From Epiperipatus broadwayi (lineage: Eukaryota; Onychophora; Udeonychophora; Euonychophora; Peripatidae), in the NCBI GenBank assembly GCA_028023455.1, contig JAQFVV010006255.1, positions 2,976,001 through 3,040,000 of the forward strand: a stretch of DNA of 64,000 nucleotides. Direction: 5' to 3'. The notes under the pieces were generated by a model. It was given only the letters and a program-made list of their open reading frames with translations. It had not been told where the DNA came from and made no database searches. Each line of letters starts with the position of its first letter. The first letter of the stretch is position 1. A program made the position numbers and the translations under genes. Shown here piece by piece: positions 1 through 12,324 of the stretch.

Positions 1-302
1 CTTCACATGCAGAAAATTTGTGTCTTAATTGCCATTTTAAAACTAACATTTTTAATGTGAATGTTATATTGTAAATATCATGGTGTTATATGCATACATT
101 TTGGGCAATAAATAATTGAAAGTATATCTATGGTTAAATAAATCATTTACCATTCACTATTAAAATTATTTGTATACATTGATTGTCAAATAGACTTCAT
201 CTCCCAAGCAACCTCTCCCAGCTAATCATATGATGGAATTACCATCATTTAAGCACTAATGTTATGGCATTTTTAATGCAGTTATTATTCTGTGCAGATG
301 TA
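1..302. other. AT-rich DNA, nothing recognised
   Basis: I see no open frame, RNA gene or repeat structure here, only AT-rich sequence with short homopolymer runs. Confidence 0.6.
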
Positions 303-760
303 TCATTTCTGAAAACTATTTGAAATATTTTTAAATAGTATTTCCACAGTTAAACACTGAATCTTGTAGTAAACACAGTGAAGTATTTGATTAAAATCAT
401 GGTATTTGTTCTGCATACCCATAATAGCTTCCTTAATTAAATTATTTAAATAAGATTGAGACTCTACAGGCCCATATTTAAATAATATCTGGTAGTTGTG
501 GAGATATTGTACTCCCACTGCTAGAGGCACTTTCTGCATAAACACGCAGAAGTATCCACAGTAGGGGTCTAAAGCAGCAATGTTTGTTCCAGTCGCTAGA
601 TGGCGCTGTTCACCATGTGTAAGCACAGGAACATTCCACCAGCTATCTGGCACCAAAGCTGCCTGCTTGGCAATGCTGGTTGCCATGCGTAACCCCATTT
701 AGCTTACATTGTCTGCTACCAGAAACTACCAAGATTCTAGCTCACTATGTGGCATTGTTT
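303..760. other. GC-richer block with an unrecognised 131-codon minus-strand frame
   Basis: Base composition changes from AT-rich to near-balanced between about 480 and 760, and several CpGs are kept. The minus strand is open from 698 down to 303 (131 codons). Its first 60 residues come from the GC-richer part, while the C-terminal half is ordinary AT-rich DNA read through without a stop. I recognise no domain, signal peptide or repeat in the translation, and no splice site or promoter marks it as an exon. It could be part of a host exon, a decayed mobile element, or chance. A CTCF-like site lies inside it at 592-608. Confidence 0.25.
592..608 (+). promoter_or_regulatory. CTCF-like motif
   Basis: The sequence CGCTAGATGGCGCTG closely matches the core of the bilaterian CTCF binding motif (C-AG-TGGCGC). 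One match of this length is weak evidence, and TAGATGGCGC-type words are also found in dispersed repeats of some invertebrates. Confidence 0.3.
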
Positions 761-809
761 CTCCATGCTACGCACGGAAATACCGCAATATTATCTGTTT
801 TGGTTATTA

Positions 810-1090
810 ATAGTGTTACATTCTCTTTCACTGTCTGTTAAGTGCATGTATTTTACATTTATTCTTTTTAAAAATCGATCTTTTTTTTAAAAATTATTTT
901 CTCTAAAAATGATTTTGTTTTAAAAAAAAATGACCACAACTATTTAAATCTGTTTTAATAACTAACACTGTTACATTCTAATTTCACCTGATAAATCGAT
1001 GATATATTATTAAATTAATTTCTTTTTTAAAATCGATCTTTTTTTAAAGATTATTTTCTCTAAAAATGATTTTTTTTTAAAAAAAAAAAA
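810..1090. repeat. Two-copy direct repeat, period about 155 bp
   Basis: The segment around 815-932 (TGTTACATTCT, then an ATCGATCTTTTTTTTAAA block and TCTCTAAAAATGATTTT) recurs in the same order at about 969-1085. The copies differ by small indels in the homopolymers. No coding content. Confidence 0.55.
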
Positions 1091-2866
1091 TGTAATTTTT
1101 ATGGCAGTCTTGCTAACAATCGGGCTAAGCTAATTTTTACAATTTTTTTTTACCCAATATCTTTTGCTAATATTTCTCAAAAATCATGATTTTTTCCATA
1201 TTGAATGACTTAATATTTATCAAGATATTGTTTAAATATTATACAGGGTATCTTCTAAAAATATGTTACATCATATCTTTCATTCAAATTGTTTTTAGAT
1301 TCTTGGAATTAGCTCAGTGTAGATTATGTGGGGACTAATATCGGGTATTTTGTTGATCTGTCTCAACTAGAGATAAATAAAACAGTGAAGAGAAAATTTG
1401 AGTATATTGTCGTATAGCTTATTCACAAAATATGAGAGAAAATATAAAAGCTTAGATTGAAAAAAGAAAATAGTTTTTAATGTGCATAGATGTATTGTAT
1501 GATTTTGATTTTGGCTTTCATCCTCACAGACATGTTTATATATTATTTTGTCTTTAATTCATTTCTTTATTGCTTGATTAATAAACTACTTTATGTTTAA
1601 AAATAATTTAAACTAAAAACAATTTTAAAAATTATCTATATATATACAGATTTACTTTTTTAAAAAATGGAATAATAATAACAAGCCTATATCAATTTTT
1701 TTTTCAGTCACAATTTTAAAATTAGTAGGACTTTTATTTTGCAGTCTTTAATATATCTTTTTCTTTCTTTAAGGAAATAAAAAAATAAACGTTTTCTGTC
1801 ATAAAGCAGTTTTGTTTTTATTAATAATCTTTTTTTAAGAAATCCCAATATTTGTTTAAGTGTAGTCTGTTGTATTCAAAAAAATATCTACTGGGATTTT
1901 TTTTAAAAAAATTATACTAGCAGAGCAATGGAATACAACTGATGAAAGTGTGTGAATGGTTTCAGTATTGTTTGAATGATAGGGGTGTATTATCTCCCTA
2001 AAGTATATATATACAGTGCTCTCTACAAATTCTAATTATTTTCATCTAAATAGAAATATATAACCTGCAATGTAGAGATATTCCATTACAATTAATTGAT
2101 AAACAATATGTAGGTAAAACATAAATGATTAATGTATTGTATAAAAATAATAGCTGTAAATCATGCTGCATTTGGATTTTTCACATAGACTATAAACAAT
2201 TTGTTTATGATCATTTAGATATTGATATAAAAGACAAAAACTTGCTCATTATTTCACGTATCCATCATTCATAATTTTATTGTGTACAACATGCAACCAA
2301 TAAAAATACTTTTTCCACTGTAAAAAAAAAAACAGTTTTGTTTTAAATTCTCCTAGTAGCTATTTAACTGGTACCATAGTTTAACAATAATGAAACATTA
2401 CACAGATTATTTGGATGGGTTTGGCTTGCTTTTCATTGTCAACCAAAGTACTGAATCAATTTTCAATTGAAAAAAGTAAAGAATAACAACTTCAGTTTGA
2501 TCAACTATTTATTACAGTTCGTTTCAATTTGTAATAACAATCTTTTTATAGATCCACAGAAATTAAAAATCCTTAGATTAGAATAATAAAATGATTAATT
2601 AATGTAAATTAGTTTGCATTTGATGTCTGTATCATAGTGCAATATTAACAATTCACTTAACATCACTCTAATTATAAGTTATATAATAAAGTGATGAATA
2701 GACTAGTTCAGAACAGCTTCTTAAAGTAATATGTTGGTCTTCTTTAATAAAGAATAATGACATCCATTGATTGTTCAGTCTTACTTAGATGACTAAGTAT
2801 ACATCTGGGTCTCACTTTATGCGGATTTATTTAATGCGATTTTGAAGTTACACGATTCATGTTTCT
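1091..2866. other. AT-rich DNA, nothing recognised
   Basis: The stretch is rich in A and T homopolymer runs. Short minus-strand and plus-strand frames close quickly. I see no gene, RNA or larger repeat. Confidence 0.5.
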
Positions 2867-2869
2867 TCG

Positions 2870-2966
2870 GAAGTCAAACTCCGATAATGCGCTATTACTT
2901 TAAATAATAAATTTTGCGCACTTACGTCATATTGAAAGTAATAGCGCATTATTGGAATTTGACTTT
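2870..2966. repeat. Short palindrome (foldback)
   Basis: The left arm 2870-2901 (GAAGTCAAACTCCGATAATG and on) is the near-perfect reverse complement of 2935-2966, leaving a loop of about 33 bases. The arms hold GCGCTATTAC/GTAATAGCGC, unusually CpG-rich for this window. It may be a tiny MITE or the remnant of one. A 13-bp tandem duplication (GACTTTCATCTTA) follows at 2961-2986. Confidence 0.65.
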
Positions 2967-2987
2967 CATCTTAGACTTTCATCTTAG

Positions 2988-4762
2988 TAATTTCAATATT
3001 TTCAGTGCAATAATGAAATTAAAATCATGATTTCCACATTTTATGTATACCCACATTAAATTTTACAAGATTATAATGTAAATTTGTTCAAACATTGCGT
3101 GTTAATTTTGCATTTTAAATCACATTCTGTTTTTGCTTTTTAAAAAATAACTTAATCAATTATTAATCATTTAGTGTCCGCAAGTTTATTTTTACTTATT
3201 TTCTTATTAATGACACTAATCACGAACGTATTCTTAAATTCCAACGAGCGCTAAATGGTTGTATGTCTGGATATCACAAGCTTCATAAACAATAAATAAA
3301 ATCATCATCTCAAAGATTAATTACATTGTCACCAGAAAACCATTAACACAACATGAGAGTGAAGTTGGTGCTAGTTGTATTTCCTCTTGTGAAGAATCTG
3401 ATTTTTTACCAGTTTGCAAATGAACCTGTTTATCGGCAAATAGCGGTAATAATTAAAACGTGTATAAAAAAATGTAAATTACTGTACTGTAAATTATGCA
3501 TAAAAATATATTGTTTTGAATAAAATTAAATATTATAGTTTAAAAAAGTTTGTCTTGTATCAATTTTTTTCAAATTTGAATTTTTTTATTAGTCATATTT
3601 AACCTGAAAATATCTTAATAGAATCATAATAACAACAAAATATAAGTCTATATTCAAAAATTATAATTATTTTTTTTTTCTTCTCCCCTGAAATTTTAAA
3701 TAATACTAGATTCTTTTCTAATAAATCTTAAGCTATTATCATCTTAATAAGATAATAATAAAAATAAAATACACATCATTCTATTTATTTTGGACATATA
3801 AATTTAACATATATAATAACAATGAATCATTGAAGGGTCTTTCATTTAATTTCAATAATAATAATGATGCTTTGTTTAATGAAGTCAGAGAAAACGAATT
3901 AAATAAATACTAGTCTTTCAAATCTGATAATGGAGCAAATATGTTACTGATAATTTTTCCAAATAAAAATAGAGATTGATGGAATGAATTGTATAGAAAA
4001 CCATGCAAGTAAAATATTTTTGACAAAGTAATTTAGACAATAATGACGTGTTCCTAGCTTTTGTTTCTCCTTTCCAAATTAACTTTAATATTTATTAAAA
4101 TCTATGCAATTTCAAAAGACAAATGTAGTGGAATGAAATAAACACTAATTATTACCAAATTTATAAAAATGTATCAATTTAATAATTTATAGTTAAACAG
4201 TTCATATTCAATGCATCCAATTTTGATATCCTTGTGAAAAAAGCATTGAAACATAATGTAAAGAATGACACAGATTTGGTGGTTTTAATGATTCATAGCA
4301 CATATAACCTTAGTAATAAAATACAGTATTACAAAAGGAAAAAGCAGGCAGAATTGTTTTGCAGCCAGTGTCATTTGCTCTGAAATAAATGACATCAAAC
4401 ATAAAGTCAGGGGAGCTTACTACATTGTAAGTGACCCATCAGCAATCAACAGAAGAGAGGCCTGCTTTTCTCTATCTCGAAAATCATTCACATAACATCG
4501 CATATAAATTTGCATTAACATTATACTTATTAATTAAATATAAGTCACCATGAATATGGGACTATAAACTGTCCCGAAAGCACTTGGCGGTTAATTTTGA
4601 TAATTTCACATATAATTAATAGCTTCATTATCTGTGCGCAGAGCATATATATATATTACTTTAGTTAAAGTTTGCAATACAGACATTTCATTCCCAAAAT
4701 GTATTAGTAGACAATTACTAAATGTATTTTCAGCATACATAAATTTAATAATGAAATAGGAT
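2988..4762. other. AT-rich DNA, nothing recognised
   Basis: No frame of coding character, no RNA gene and no internal repeat structure was found across this stretch. Confidence 0.5.
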
Positions 4763-6215
4763 GATATATAGAAAGGCTCCAGGTAATGATGGAATTATAA
4801 ATGATATATTAAAAGAAGCAGGTGAACAAACATAAATTTTTTTAGCAAAGTTATATTCCAAATGTCTAAATGATAAAGATGTACCAGATGATTGGAAGAA
4901 TGCAGTAATAATATTAATATTTAAAAAAGGTGATAAAGAAGATATTAGAAATTACAGACCTACCAGCCTTTTATCAGTTTTATATAAAATTTTTACCAAG
5001 ATAATTACAACTCATCTACAGAAATCATTGGATTTCCACCAACCAAGAGAACAAGCTGGATTTAAAAGTGGTTTTAGTACAGTAGATCATATTCAGGTAT
5101 TGAGAGAAGTTATAGAAAGGACAAATGAATATGAGTTGTCATTATGTTTTGGATTTGTAGATTATGAAAAGGCATTTGATTCTATAAACATTTCTTCAGT
5201 GATTAAAGCATTGGATCATCAAGGTATAGATCCAGGATATTGTCATATTTTAAAGAATATTTATAAAAATGCAACAGCAACAATTAGATTACATAATGAT
5301 ACTGGGAAAGTCAACATTGAGAAAGGTGTAAGACAAGGTGACTGACTCCATATCTCCAAAACTTTTTACAGCAGTGCTGCAAGAAGTATTTTGTGGATTA
5401 AAATGGGAAACTAGAGGAGTGAAAGTAAATGGAAATTATTTAAGTCATTTAGATTTCACAGATGATGTAGTTGTTTTTGCAAATAATGCTTCAGAGCTGC
5501 AGGAGTTATCAGATGAAAGTAGGACTAAAGATAAATGTTAAAAAGACTAAAGTAATGTTTAATCGATTTGCTCAAAATATGAAAATAAAGATTGATTATG
5601 ATGAATTAGAAGAAGTTAACAGTTACAAATACCTTGGTCAGATTATTAATACAGATGGAAACATAATGGAGGAAATTAATCATAGAATTAAACTTGGTTG
5701 GAGTGCTTTTGGTAGAAATAACTTGATACTAAAAGGAAATATGCCTATGTGTTTGAAAAGGAAGGTTTTTAACAAATGTGTTTTACCAGTTCTTACTTAT
5801 GGATCTGAGACTTGGACACTCAATAGAAGAGCAATACAGAGACTTCAGACCACTCAAAGAAGTATGGAGAGATGTATGTTGGGAGTAACAAGAAGAGATC
5901 GAAGACGCAATGTATGGGTAAGAGAACAAACAGGTGTTACTAACCTCATTGAAAAAATTAAAAGATTGAAGTGGAGTTGGGCTGGACATATTTCTAGAAG
6001 AGATGATAATAGATGGACAATTGAAATTTTAAACTGGATTCCAAGAGATTGTAAAAGACCTAGAAAGAGACCAGATATGAGATGGATGGATGAAATAAGA
6101 AAGTGTGCAGGGGTGATGTGGAGAAGAGAAGCTAAAGATCGGAGAAGATGGATTAAACTTGGAGAGACCTTCATCCTACAGTGGATTGATAATGGTTGAT
6201 AATGATGATGATAGA
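4763..6215 (+). pseudogene. RTE-like non-LTR retrotransposon (LINE), 5'-truncated and frameshifted RT
   Basis: This is the reverse transcriptase and C-terminal part of an RTE-clade-like LINE. Translation starts abruptly at the KAPGNDGI region (4766), followed by NYRPTSLL, a motif-A FVDYEKAFDSI (about 5153), RQGD (5329-5340), a FADD box changed to FTDD (about 5455), VNSYKYLGQI (about 5617), SETWTLNRR, and the RTE-type tail LKWSWAGHISRR and PRKRPDMRW. The element is dead: a stop lies at 4833, a 4-bp TGAC duplication at about 5338-5345 shifts the frame, and a second shift falls near 5505-5525. The RT 5' part and the apurinic-like endonuclease are missing, as expected of 5' truncation. The 3' end carries repeated TGATAATGATGATGAT, typical of RTE tails. 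Family assignment rests on motifs recalled, not on a search. Confidence 0.85.
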
Positions 6216-6514
6216 TAATAAAATAAATAATTACTAATTTCTTTATTCACAAGTAGATAATTGTTAAAATATAAGATAGAATAAAATAAACATGGCAGCT
6301 TTAATAATTTGGAATTTATATAAATTTAATGAATCAATGATATGGATATAGACACTGTAAATATAGATATTTAATTTCCAAAAAAAATTATTGATAATTG
6401 TTAAAATTAATATGATAGATTTATTCATTTGCAATGCATATATATTCTTCCCAAGTTAAGATAATATGTAGACAAATATGGAAGTCACAACAATTTATAA
6501 TAGAAATTCAAGAT
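6216..6514. other. AT-rich DNA, nothing recognised
   Basis: AT-rich sequence between the LINE tail and the foldback element. No feature seen. Confidence 0.5.
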
Positions 6515-6599
6515 GCAGATGTTATTTAGTCAAAATATAAGAGTCATAGATCACATGATCTAATTCTCTTAAACTTGTAAAATATAAACAATGAGCATT

Positions 6600-6936
6600 G
6601 CCAATTGCTCAACAAGCTTTATGATAAATGCTTAGCCAGGGAAAGCAATTAAAATACTCTCTCAGAAACCCCCCCTCCCCAAACCTCTGACCAATGGTTT
6701 CATGATTTGGCACTCCTCAGAGAGGCACTAGGGTAGGTTCACCCACTAGATCTAAACCTACCCTAGCACCTCTCTGAGAAGTGCCAAAGCATGTCTGAAC
6801 CTACCCTAGTGCCTTTCTGAGGAGAGCCAAAGCATGAAACCATTGGTCAGAGGTTTGGGAAGGAGGGTTTCCTGACAAATATAGTAAATGCTTTCTCTGG
6901 CTAAGTATTTATCACAAAGCTTGTCGAGCAATTGGC
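6600..6936. mobile_element. Foldback (MITE-like) element with nested inverted repeats
   Basis: The outer arms pair from GCCAATTGCTC (6600) with GAGCAATTGGC (ending 6936) and continue inwards through CTTAGCCAG, CAAACCTCTGACCAATGG and TTGGCACTCCTCAGA. The inner right arm is present twice (CCTACCCTAGCACCTCTCTG and CCTACCCTAGTGCCTTTCTG), so the left arm could pair with either. There is no coding capacity. A 16-bp direct repeat, GCAGATGTTATTTAGT, sits at 6515-6530 and 6935-6950; it could be a target duplication, but 69 bases separate it from the left arm. Confidence 0.75.
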
Positions 6937-6950
6937 AGATGTTATTTAGT

Positions 6951-7600
6951 TTTTAAAAATTATTGGTGAATTACTATTAAATATGATATAGAAAACAAAA
7001 CAAACATAATGAGTTTTATAAATTATATCAGTTCACTTCTTAAATATACATCTATTTTAATTCTAAAATTTTATTAAAAATAAATTTTTAAAACATAGAA
7101 TAGAAACAAATATGGCAACCACTGGAGATAACAAGATGGATAAAATAATTGTGAAGAAAATTCAATAATGTCAAATATCTATCTTTTAAATATTACAAGT
7201 AATATATGAATTTAATAATATATAATGAACATTTCATAATTAAAGCATATGTTTAATTTTAAAATTCACACTAAGCAATTATTAAAGTTTAATATGAAAA
7301 TGAACATATTAAAAATTTGTAAATTTAGGAATAAAATAATGAATTATAATAATAATCAGACAATTGAATCAATTTATTTGGAAACAAGTTTATCATAGAT
7401 GTAAGTTAATAAAATGATGCCATGGACATCCATTTTTCTTTCACATTCAAAGTATAGAGAAATATGTATCATATGGTAACAAAAATATCAAGACAAGCCC
7501 ATATTAAAATTCTAGAGAGTCATTTTAAACTATTCAAGGAAATAGAACTTATTTAGAAGATAACTTTTACTTTATAATATATATCATGTTTTTCCAGAAA
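6951..7600. other. AT-rich DNA, nothing recognised
   Basis: No open frame of note and no repeat pairing found. Confidence 0.5.
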
Positions 7601-7603
7601 TAC

Positions 7604-7682
7604 AGTTGGGCCTTATATTAATTTTTGCTCCAAAAGACACCTTAGGGCTTATTTTCAGGGCATGTCTTATTTTTTTATATAC
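7604..7682. repeat. Fragment of a dispersed repeat (GGGCTTATTTT type)
   Basis: The fragment reads GTTGGGCCTTATATTAAT, then TTTTTGCTCCAAAAGACACC, then TTAGGGCTTATTTTCAGGG. It stands out from its surroundings in composition and resembles a transposon-end sequence I recall from several animal genomes, probably a non-autonomous DNA transposon. I cannot name the family with certainty. Confidence 0.4.
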
Positions 7683-7689
7683 AAAAATC

Positions 7690-8700
7690 TACATTTATTC
7701 ACATACATTTATTCAAAATCTCAAATCAACCTCCCAAATACATTTTGTTCAACAAAGGCTTCTGTGAATATTTGAATTTTTAGTTAGGGATGGATATGTA
7801 TATTTATTTAAGTATAAAAACTTATCTGGAACTAAAATATTATTTCATTTAAATCTATTATTAAATCAAGTGTTAATTGATAATTTATGAGATAGGAGTG
7901 GTAACAAAAATGATTGCACTTAACAAGGACCATCCATAAAAAATGCAAGCACATTAATTCAGAAAACATTTCTGTATTTCATACAACATTAAGTACAATT
8001 GTTACAACACATGGCATATTGAATTATGAAGATTCGTATAAGACACAACTATGTCCATCCATTATCAACAGTGCACATTGTAAAAACTTTCCAAATTATT
8101 CATAATAATCCCACTTGGATATTCTTTTTAAAAAAATATCTCTAAAAGAAAGATTGATTTAACTTAAACCAAACTTTAATTATTAAAACCTCTTCCATTA
8201 TTAATTACCTTCTTTTAGGAGAGGGAAAAACATTTAATAACAAAACTGATTCTTCTTTTATCTTGAATATTTAAAAGCTCCCAGATTGAATTGTACAAAC
8301 TATGTCTAGCATTCTTAAGTATTAAATATAACGAAGTTTGACAATGGTAAATGAAAATATAACCACAAAACAATTACTTAAAATTACATAAATGAAATTA
8401 TAAATTGCCATATATTCTTGGAATAGGTAAAATTTTAAAAGTTTGTTAAATCATTCATAAAGTTAATAAATTAGTTATCTTAAGTCTAAGATTTGACTGA
8501 GAGGAAATTATTTCTCTATACAGGTAGAATTATACTATATAATACTAAATTGTCCAAGTACTTTACTACTGTTACACAATGCTTTAGTTACCACTTTACT
8601 TACAGTTTATAGTTTTGATTGCCCCAGCAATCTTTTTCAGAACTTTATATCTCCTAACCTCAACTGTTACCTTAAAAAATTCCACTCATATATCTATATC
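7690..8700. other. AT-rich DNA, nothing recognised
   Basis: A 63-codon frame at 7914-8105 has no recognisable content and is not called. No repeat structure seen. Confidence 0.5.
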
Positions 8701-9361
8701 AATGTTTGGATTGTAAAAAAGAGAATAAAGATGTATCATATATTGGTACAACAAAGAACAAATTGGAGACAAGATTGAAACAGCATTTGAGAGATAGGAA
8801 TTCTAATGTAAATATACATAGTAAGGAAACTGGACATATAGATTTTAAGATTAAAATGTTGGAGGGGGGTTAGATTGTATAAAGAAAGAATGGTAAAAGA
8901 GAGTTTATATATAAAAAGATATAAACCTGTTTTAAATAGAATTTATAAGACATGAATAAAGAATTATTTTTGGAAATAAATTCATTTTTGAAGTATATAA
9001 GAAAGAAAAAGGAAATAAGTTTTTTTATTGTAACAATTGGTTTTTTGGATAAAAAATGTAAAAAGGGAAAGTTTTTTGAGAAGGGAGTCAAGTAAGTGTG
9101 GTGTATGTTTTGTTTTTAATTTAATTGATTTTAATGTATTTTATTTATTTTTAAATTTTATGGGTTTTATATCTTTATATTGTTTTTGATTATTTTTGTT
9201 TTTATTATGTGAAGTTTTTTATAATGTAATTTTTTTTAGATCCTTGAAAATGACTATAGAGTAAAGATAGCAAACGTTGGAAATAAGTGGAGATATATAT
9301 ATATACATCAAATAAAGTTTTGACAAGAAAAGAAGTGATTTTTAATTATAGAATTATATGG
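8701..9361 (+). repeat. Upstream pseudo-LTR of the Penelope-like element
   Basis: This 661-bp stretch is a near copy of 12077-12749, in the same orientation. It begins inside the GIY-YIG endonuclease coding region and runs through the 3' untranslated tail. The 5'-truncated copy placed head-to-tail before a full copy is the pseudo-LTR arrangement known for PLEs. The endonuclease frame is broken by one extra G in a G run near 8862-8868. Its hammerhead-like tail motif at 9243-9283 has lost three bases just before the AAAC (ATAGCAAACG against ATAGTCGAAACG downstream). Confidence 0.85.
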
Positions 9362-9864
9362 CTATATGTACTGTATATTTTTGAAAAGAAAAAGGATTGA
9401 GTCATGATTAGAAACAGAAGAAATGGATTTGTACAATCAGTAAACTTGTAAGAAAGTTTTTACAATTTGGGAAATAAGAACTTTTTGAGAGAATAGATAT
9501 AAACAGAGGAAGAAAGAAGAGGAAAATATATTACAATTTCATAGGACTTTTTACTTATTTATTATTTTATTATATTTATTTTCATTTTATTTTTTTGTAG
9601 TTTGGTTTATTTTTATTTGTTTTTTTATTTTTATGGTTTATAATTTATGGAGGGGGGGGGTTTGAAGAAATGATGGAAATGTTATTAGAAGGTGAAATTA
9701 TTATATAGATTATTAGATAATTGAACTGCATATATGATAGGGTTTAAAGGTATAAGTTAAAAAAAGATGTGTATAAACATAAATATGAGAAGGTTTTTTT
9801 ATGTTGTTAAAAAACAACATTGGAATATAAATATGAGTAATATATGTGTAAAGGTAATTAATGA
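9362..9864 (+). other. PLE 5' untranslated leader
   Basis: The region lies between the pseudo-LTR and the first PLE start codon. It is T-rich with a GGGGGGGG run near 9653-9660 and has no coding frame. By position it holds the internal leader and perhaps the promoter of the element; no promoter motif could be confirmed. Confidence 0.5.
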
Positions 9865-12324
9865 ATGGGTGAAATTAAAATTAAAAGTAGTAAAAAACAA
9901 TTAGATATTAATTTTATGAAGAATTGTTTGCATAATAGGGTAATACCAAATTTTTTAAAAATTAAAGTAATTAAGAATATGTTTGATGTGAAATATGTTT
10001 ATGGATTGCAAATGAAATTAGTAAAAAGATATATTCGTATATTATATAGAGATAAAGAGAGGTTTTTAAAGAGGGTTAAAGATGTATATGAAAAATTGAG
10101 AAGGTTAATTAATTTAAAGGAAGAAGAATTATTAAAAAATATTTTTATATATAAAATGGGTATTTTTAAGAATAGAGTGATTTTGAGACAAAATAAGAAA
10201 ATAGAGAGATTAATAAGAGACAAAAATAAAAGGGATATATGTGAGAATAAAAACAAAGCTAGGAGTAAATTTGGGAAAGGATATGATAATAGAAATAAAT
10301 ATGAGAATAGAAAGGAATGTAATAATGATAAATATAATTTTATTATTAATTTAACAGATAAAGTTTTTAAAGAGGATGAAAAGAGAATATTAGAAAAAGG
10401 ATTAAAATATATACCTGGGAGAAAAATTGAAATGCAAAAAGAGATTTTTGAAATAGAGGCAAAATCTAAATTAATGATAGATAGATTAAAGGATTTAAGT
10501 AGTGTGAATAATGGTAATGAGAGAAAAAGATATGGGTATGAAAGGATGATGAAGGAATTTCAATACAGGATGGAAGTATTGGAGTATGATATAAGATGGA
10601 ATAAGAGTGATAAATCTGGTTATGATAATGAATGGGAAATGATTATGAATATGAAGAGTAAATATAATGATGTGGTGTTCTTGAAGGGAGATAAAACATC
10701 TAGTATGGTGGTAATGAAGATAGAAGAGTATAGGGAAAAGATGGAAATATTATTAAAAGAGGATTGTTTTGAAAGGATTAAGAAGAATGAGGGGGTAGGG
10801 AAAAATAAAGAAATAAATAGATTTATAACAGAAATGTATTCAAAAGGAAGCATAGGTGTGAATGATTTAGTGAAATTGAAGAGGATGGATTTTAAAGATG
10901 CTGAGATACATGGGATACCAAAAACGCATAAGATTGGGATACCATTGAGACCAATAATTAATAATATTGATGCATATTATGAAAAATTATCAAAATGGTT
11001 ATTTACTAAGGTTTTAAAAAAATATGGAAAGAAAGAAAGAGGAAATAATGTTGATAATTCATATGAATTTATAAAAGAATTAAAAGTTTTTTTAGAAAAA
11101 AACAATAATGTAAAAAATATATGGTTTGTAAAATTAGATGTGTGTAATATGTATACAAATATAGATCCAAATAAAGCGGTTGAAGTAATTATGGAAATGT
11201 ATATTAAGGATGGTAATAAGAATATTAAAATAGAAAGTCATTTATTATATGACATGTTGAGTGTATGCTGTAAGGATGTTATATTTGTATACAATGGGAA
11301 ATATTATAAACAGTGTAAAGGTCTGAGTATGGGAAACTGTTTAAGTGGCTTACTGGCATCATTATATATGGATTTTTTGAAAAAAGATATTTTGGTGATA
11401 CTAGATACAAACCTATATTTTATGTGAGATATATTGATGATTATTTTTTGGTATTCAATGGGAATGAAAGGAAATCAGAATGTTTTTTAAAATATATTAA
11501 TTCAATTGAGGAAAACATAAAATTTACAATGGAAAAAGAAATAAATAATTCAATTAATTATATGGATGTTAAAATTAAAAAAGTTATAAAAAATTATAGA
11601 GTAGGGATTGAGACTTGTATTTTTAGAAAAGATACTTTTTATGGATTATTGAGTAATTGGGAATCAGATATTGAATACATACATAGGATTAATATTGTTA
11701 ATAATAGAATAGTTAGAGGAATTAATCTATGTTCAGAGGAGGGGTTATTTAGGGAGGAAATGGAGTGTATAAAAAATGAGGCAATAAAAAATGATTATCC
11801 AATTAAGATTATTAATAAATTATGTGGAAAAAAGAATATAGACAAAATTGAGAGGAAATTGAGAAAAAGAAAGAAAAAAGAAGGAATTTATGTATAGTGG
11901 GTATAAAGTGTCAAAAAGTACTTTTTTTAAGATTAAAAAGATAATGAGGGATATGAATAAGAAATATGGTAAGGAATGTGGTTTATTGTTGAAACCAGTA
12001 TATAAAAGGAAATGTAATTTAGGTAATATGATAAGAAATAGGAATGTTGAAAACATGAATGGTATTTATAAAATAGAATGTTTGGATTGTAAAAAAGAGA
12101 ATAAAGATGTATCATATATTGGTACAACAAAGAACAAATTGGAGACAAGATTGAAACAGCATTTGAGAGATAGGAATTCTAATGTAAATATACATAGTAA
12201 GGAAACTGGACATATAGATTTTAAGATTAAAATGTTGGAGGGGGTTAGATTGTATAAAGAAAGAATGGTAAAAGAGAGTTTATATATAAAAAGATATAAA
12301 CCTGTTTTAAATAGAATTGGATAA
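9865..12324 (+). pseudogene. Penelope-like element: reverse transcriptase plus GIY-YIG endonuclease, two frameshifts
   Basis: A near full-length PLE gene. It is read in three pieces: 9865-11427 (520 codons), 11424-11897 and 11890-12324. The N-terminal part is basic and coiled-coil-like and contains the NRVIPNFLKI segment usual in PLEs. RT motifs follow in order: GIPKTHK (about residue 350), LRPIINNI, KLDVCNMYTNI (motif A, about 422), GLSMGNCLSG (motif B, about 486) and RYIDDYF (motif C, 11427-11447), then NYMDVKI. The C-terminal endonuclease has GIY (12061-12069), YIG (12115-12123), LETRLKQH, HSKETGH and the likely catalytic Glu in KESLYI (12274-12276). A CxxC pair sits in IECLDC. Frameshifts lie at about 11390-11405 and 11870-11890, the latter in an A-rich run. 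Combined length of roughly 820 codons is normal for the family. Few defects suggest a young insertion; the frameshifts could also be consensus errors. Confidence 0.92.

Noticed and set aside
5783-6174. Minus-strand frames of 68 and 106 codons
   Set aside because: Antisense shadows of the RTE-like reverse transcriptase.
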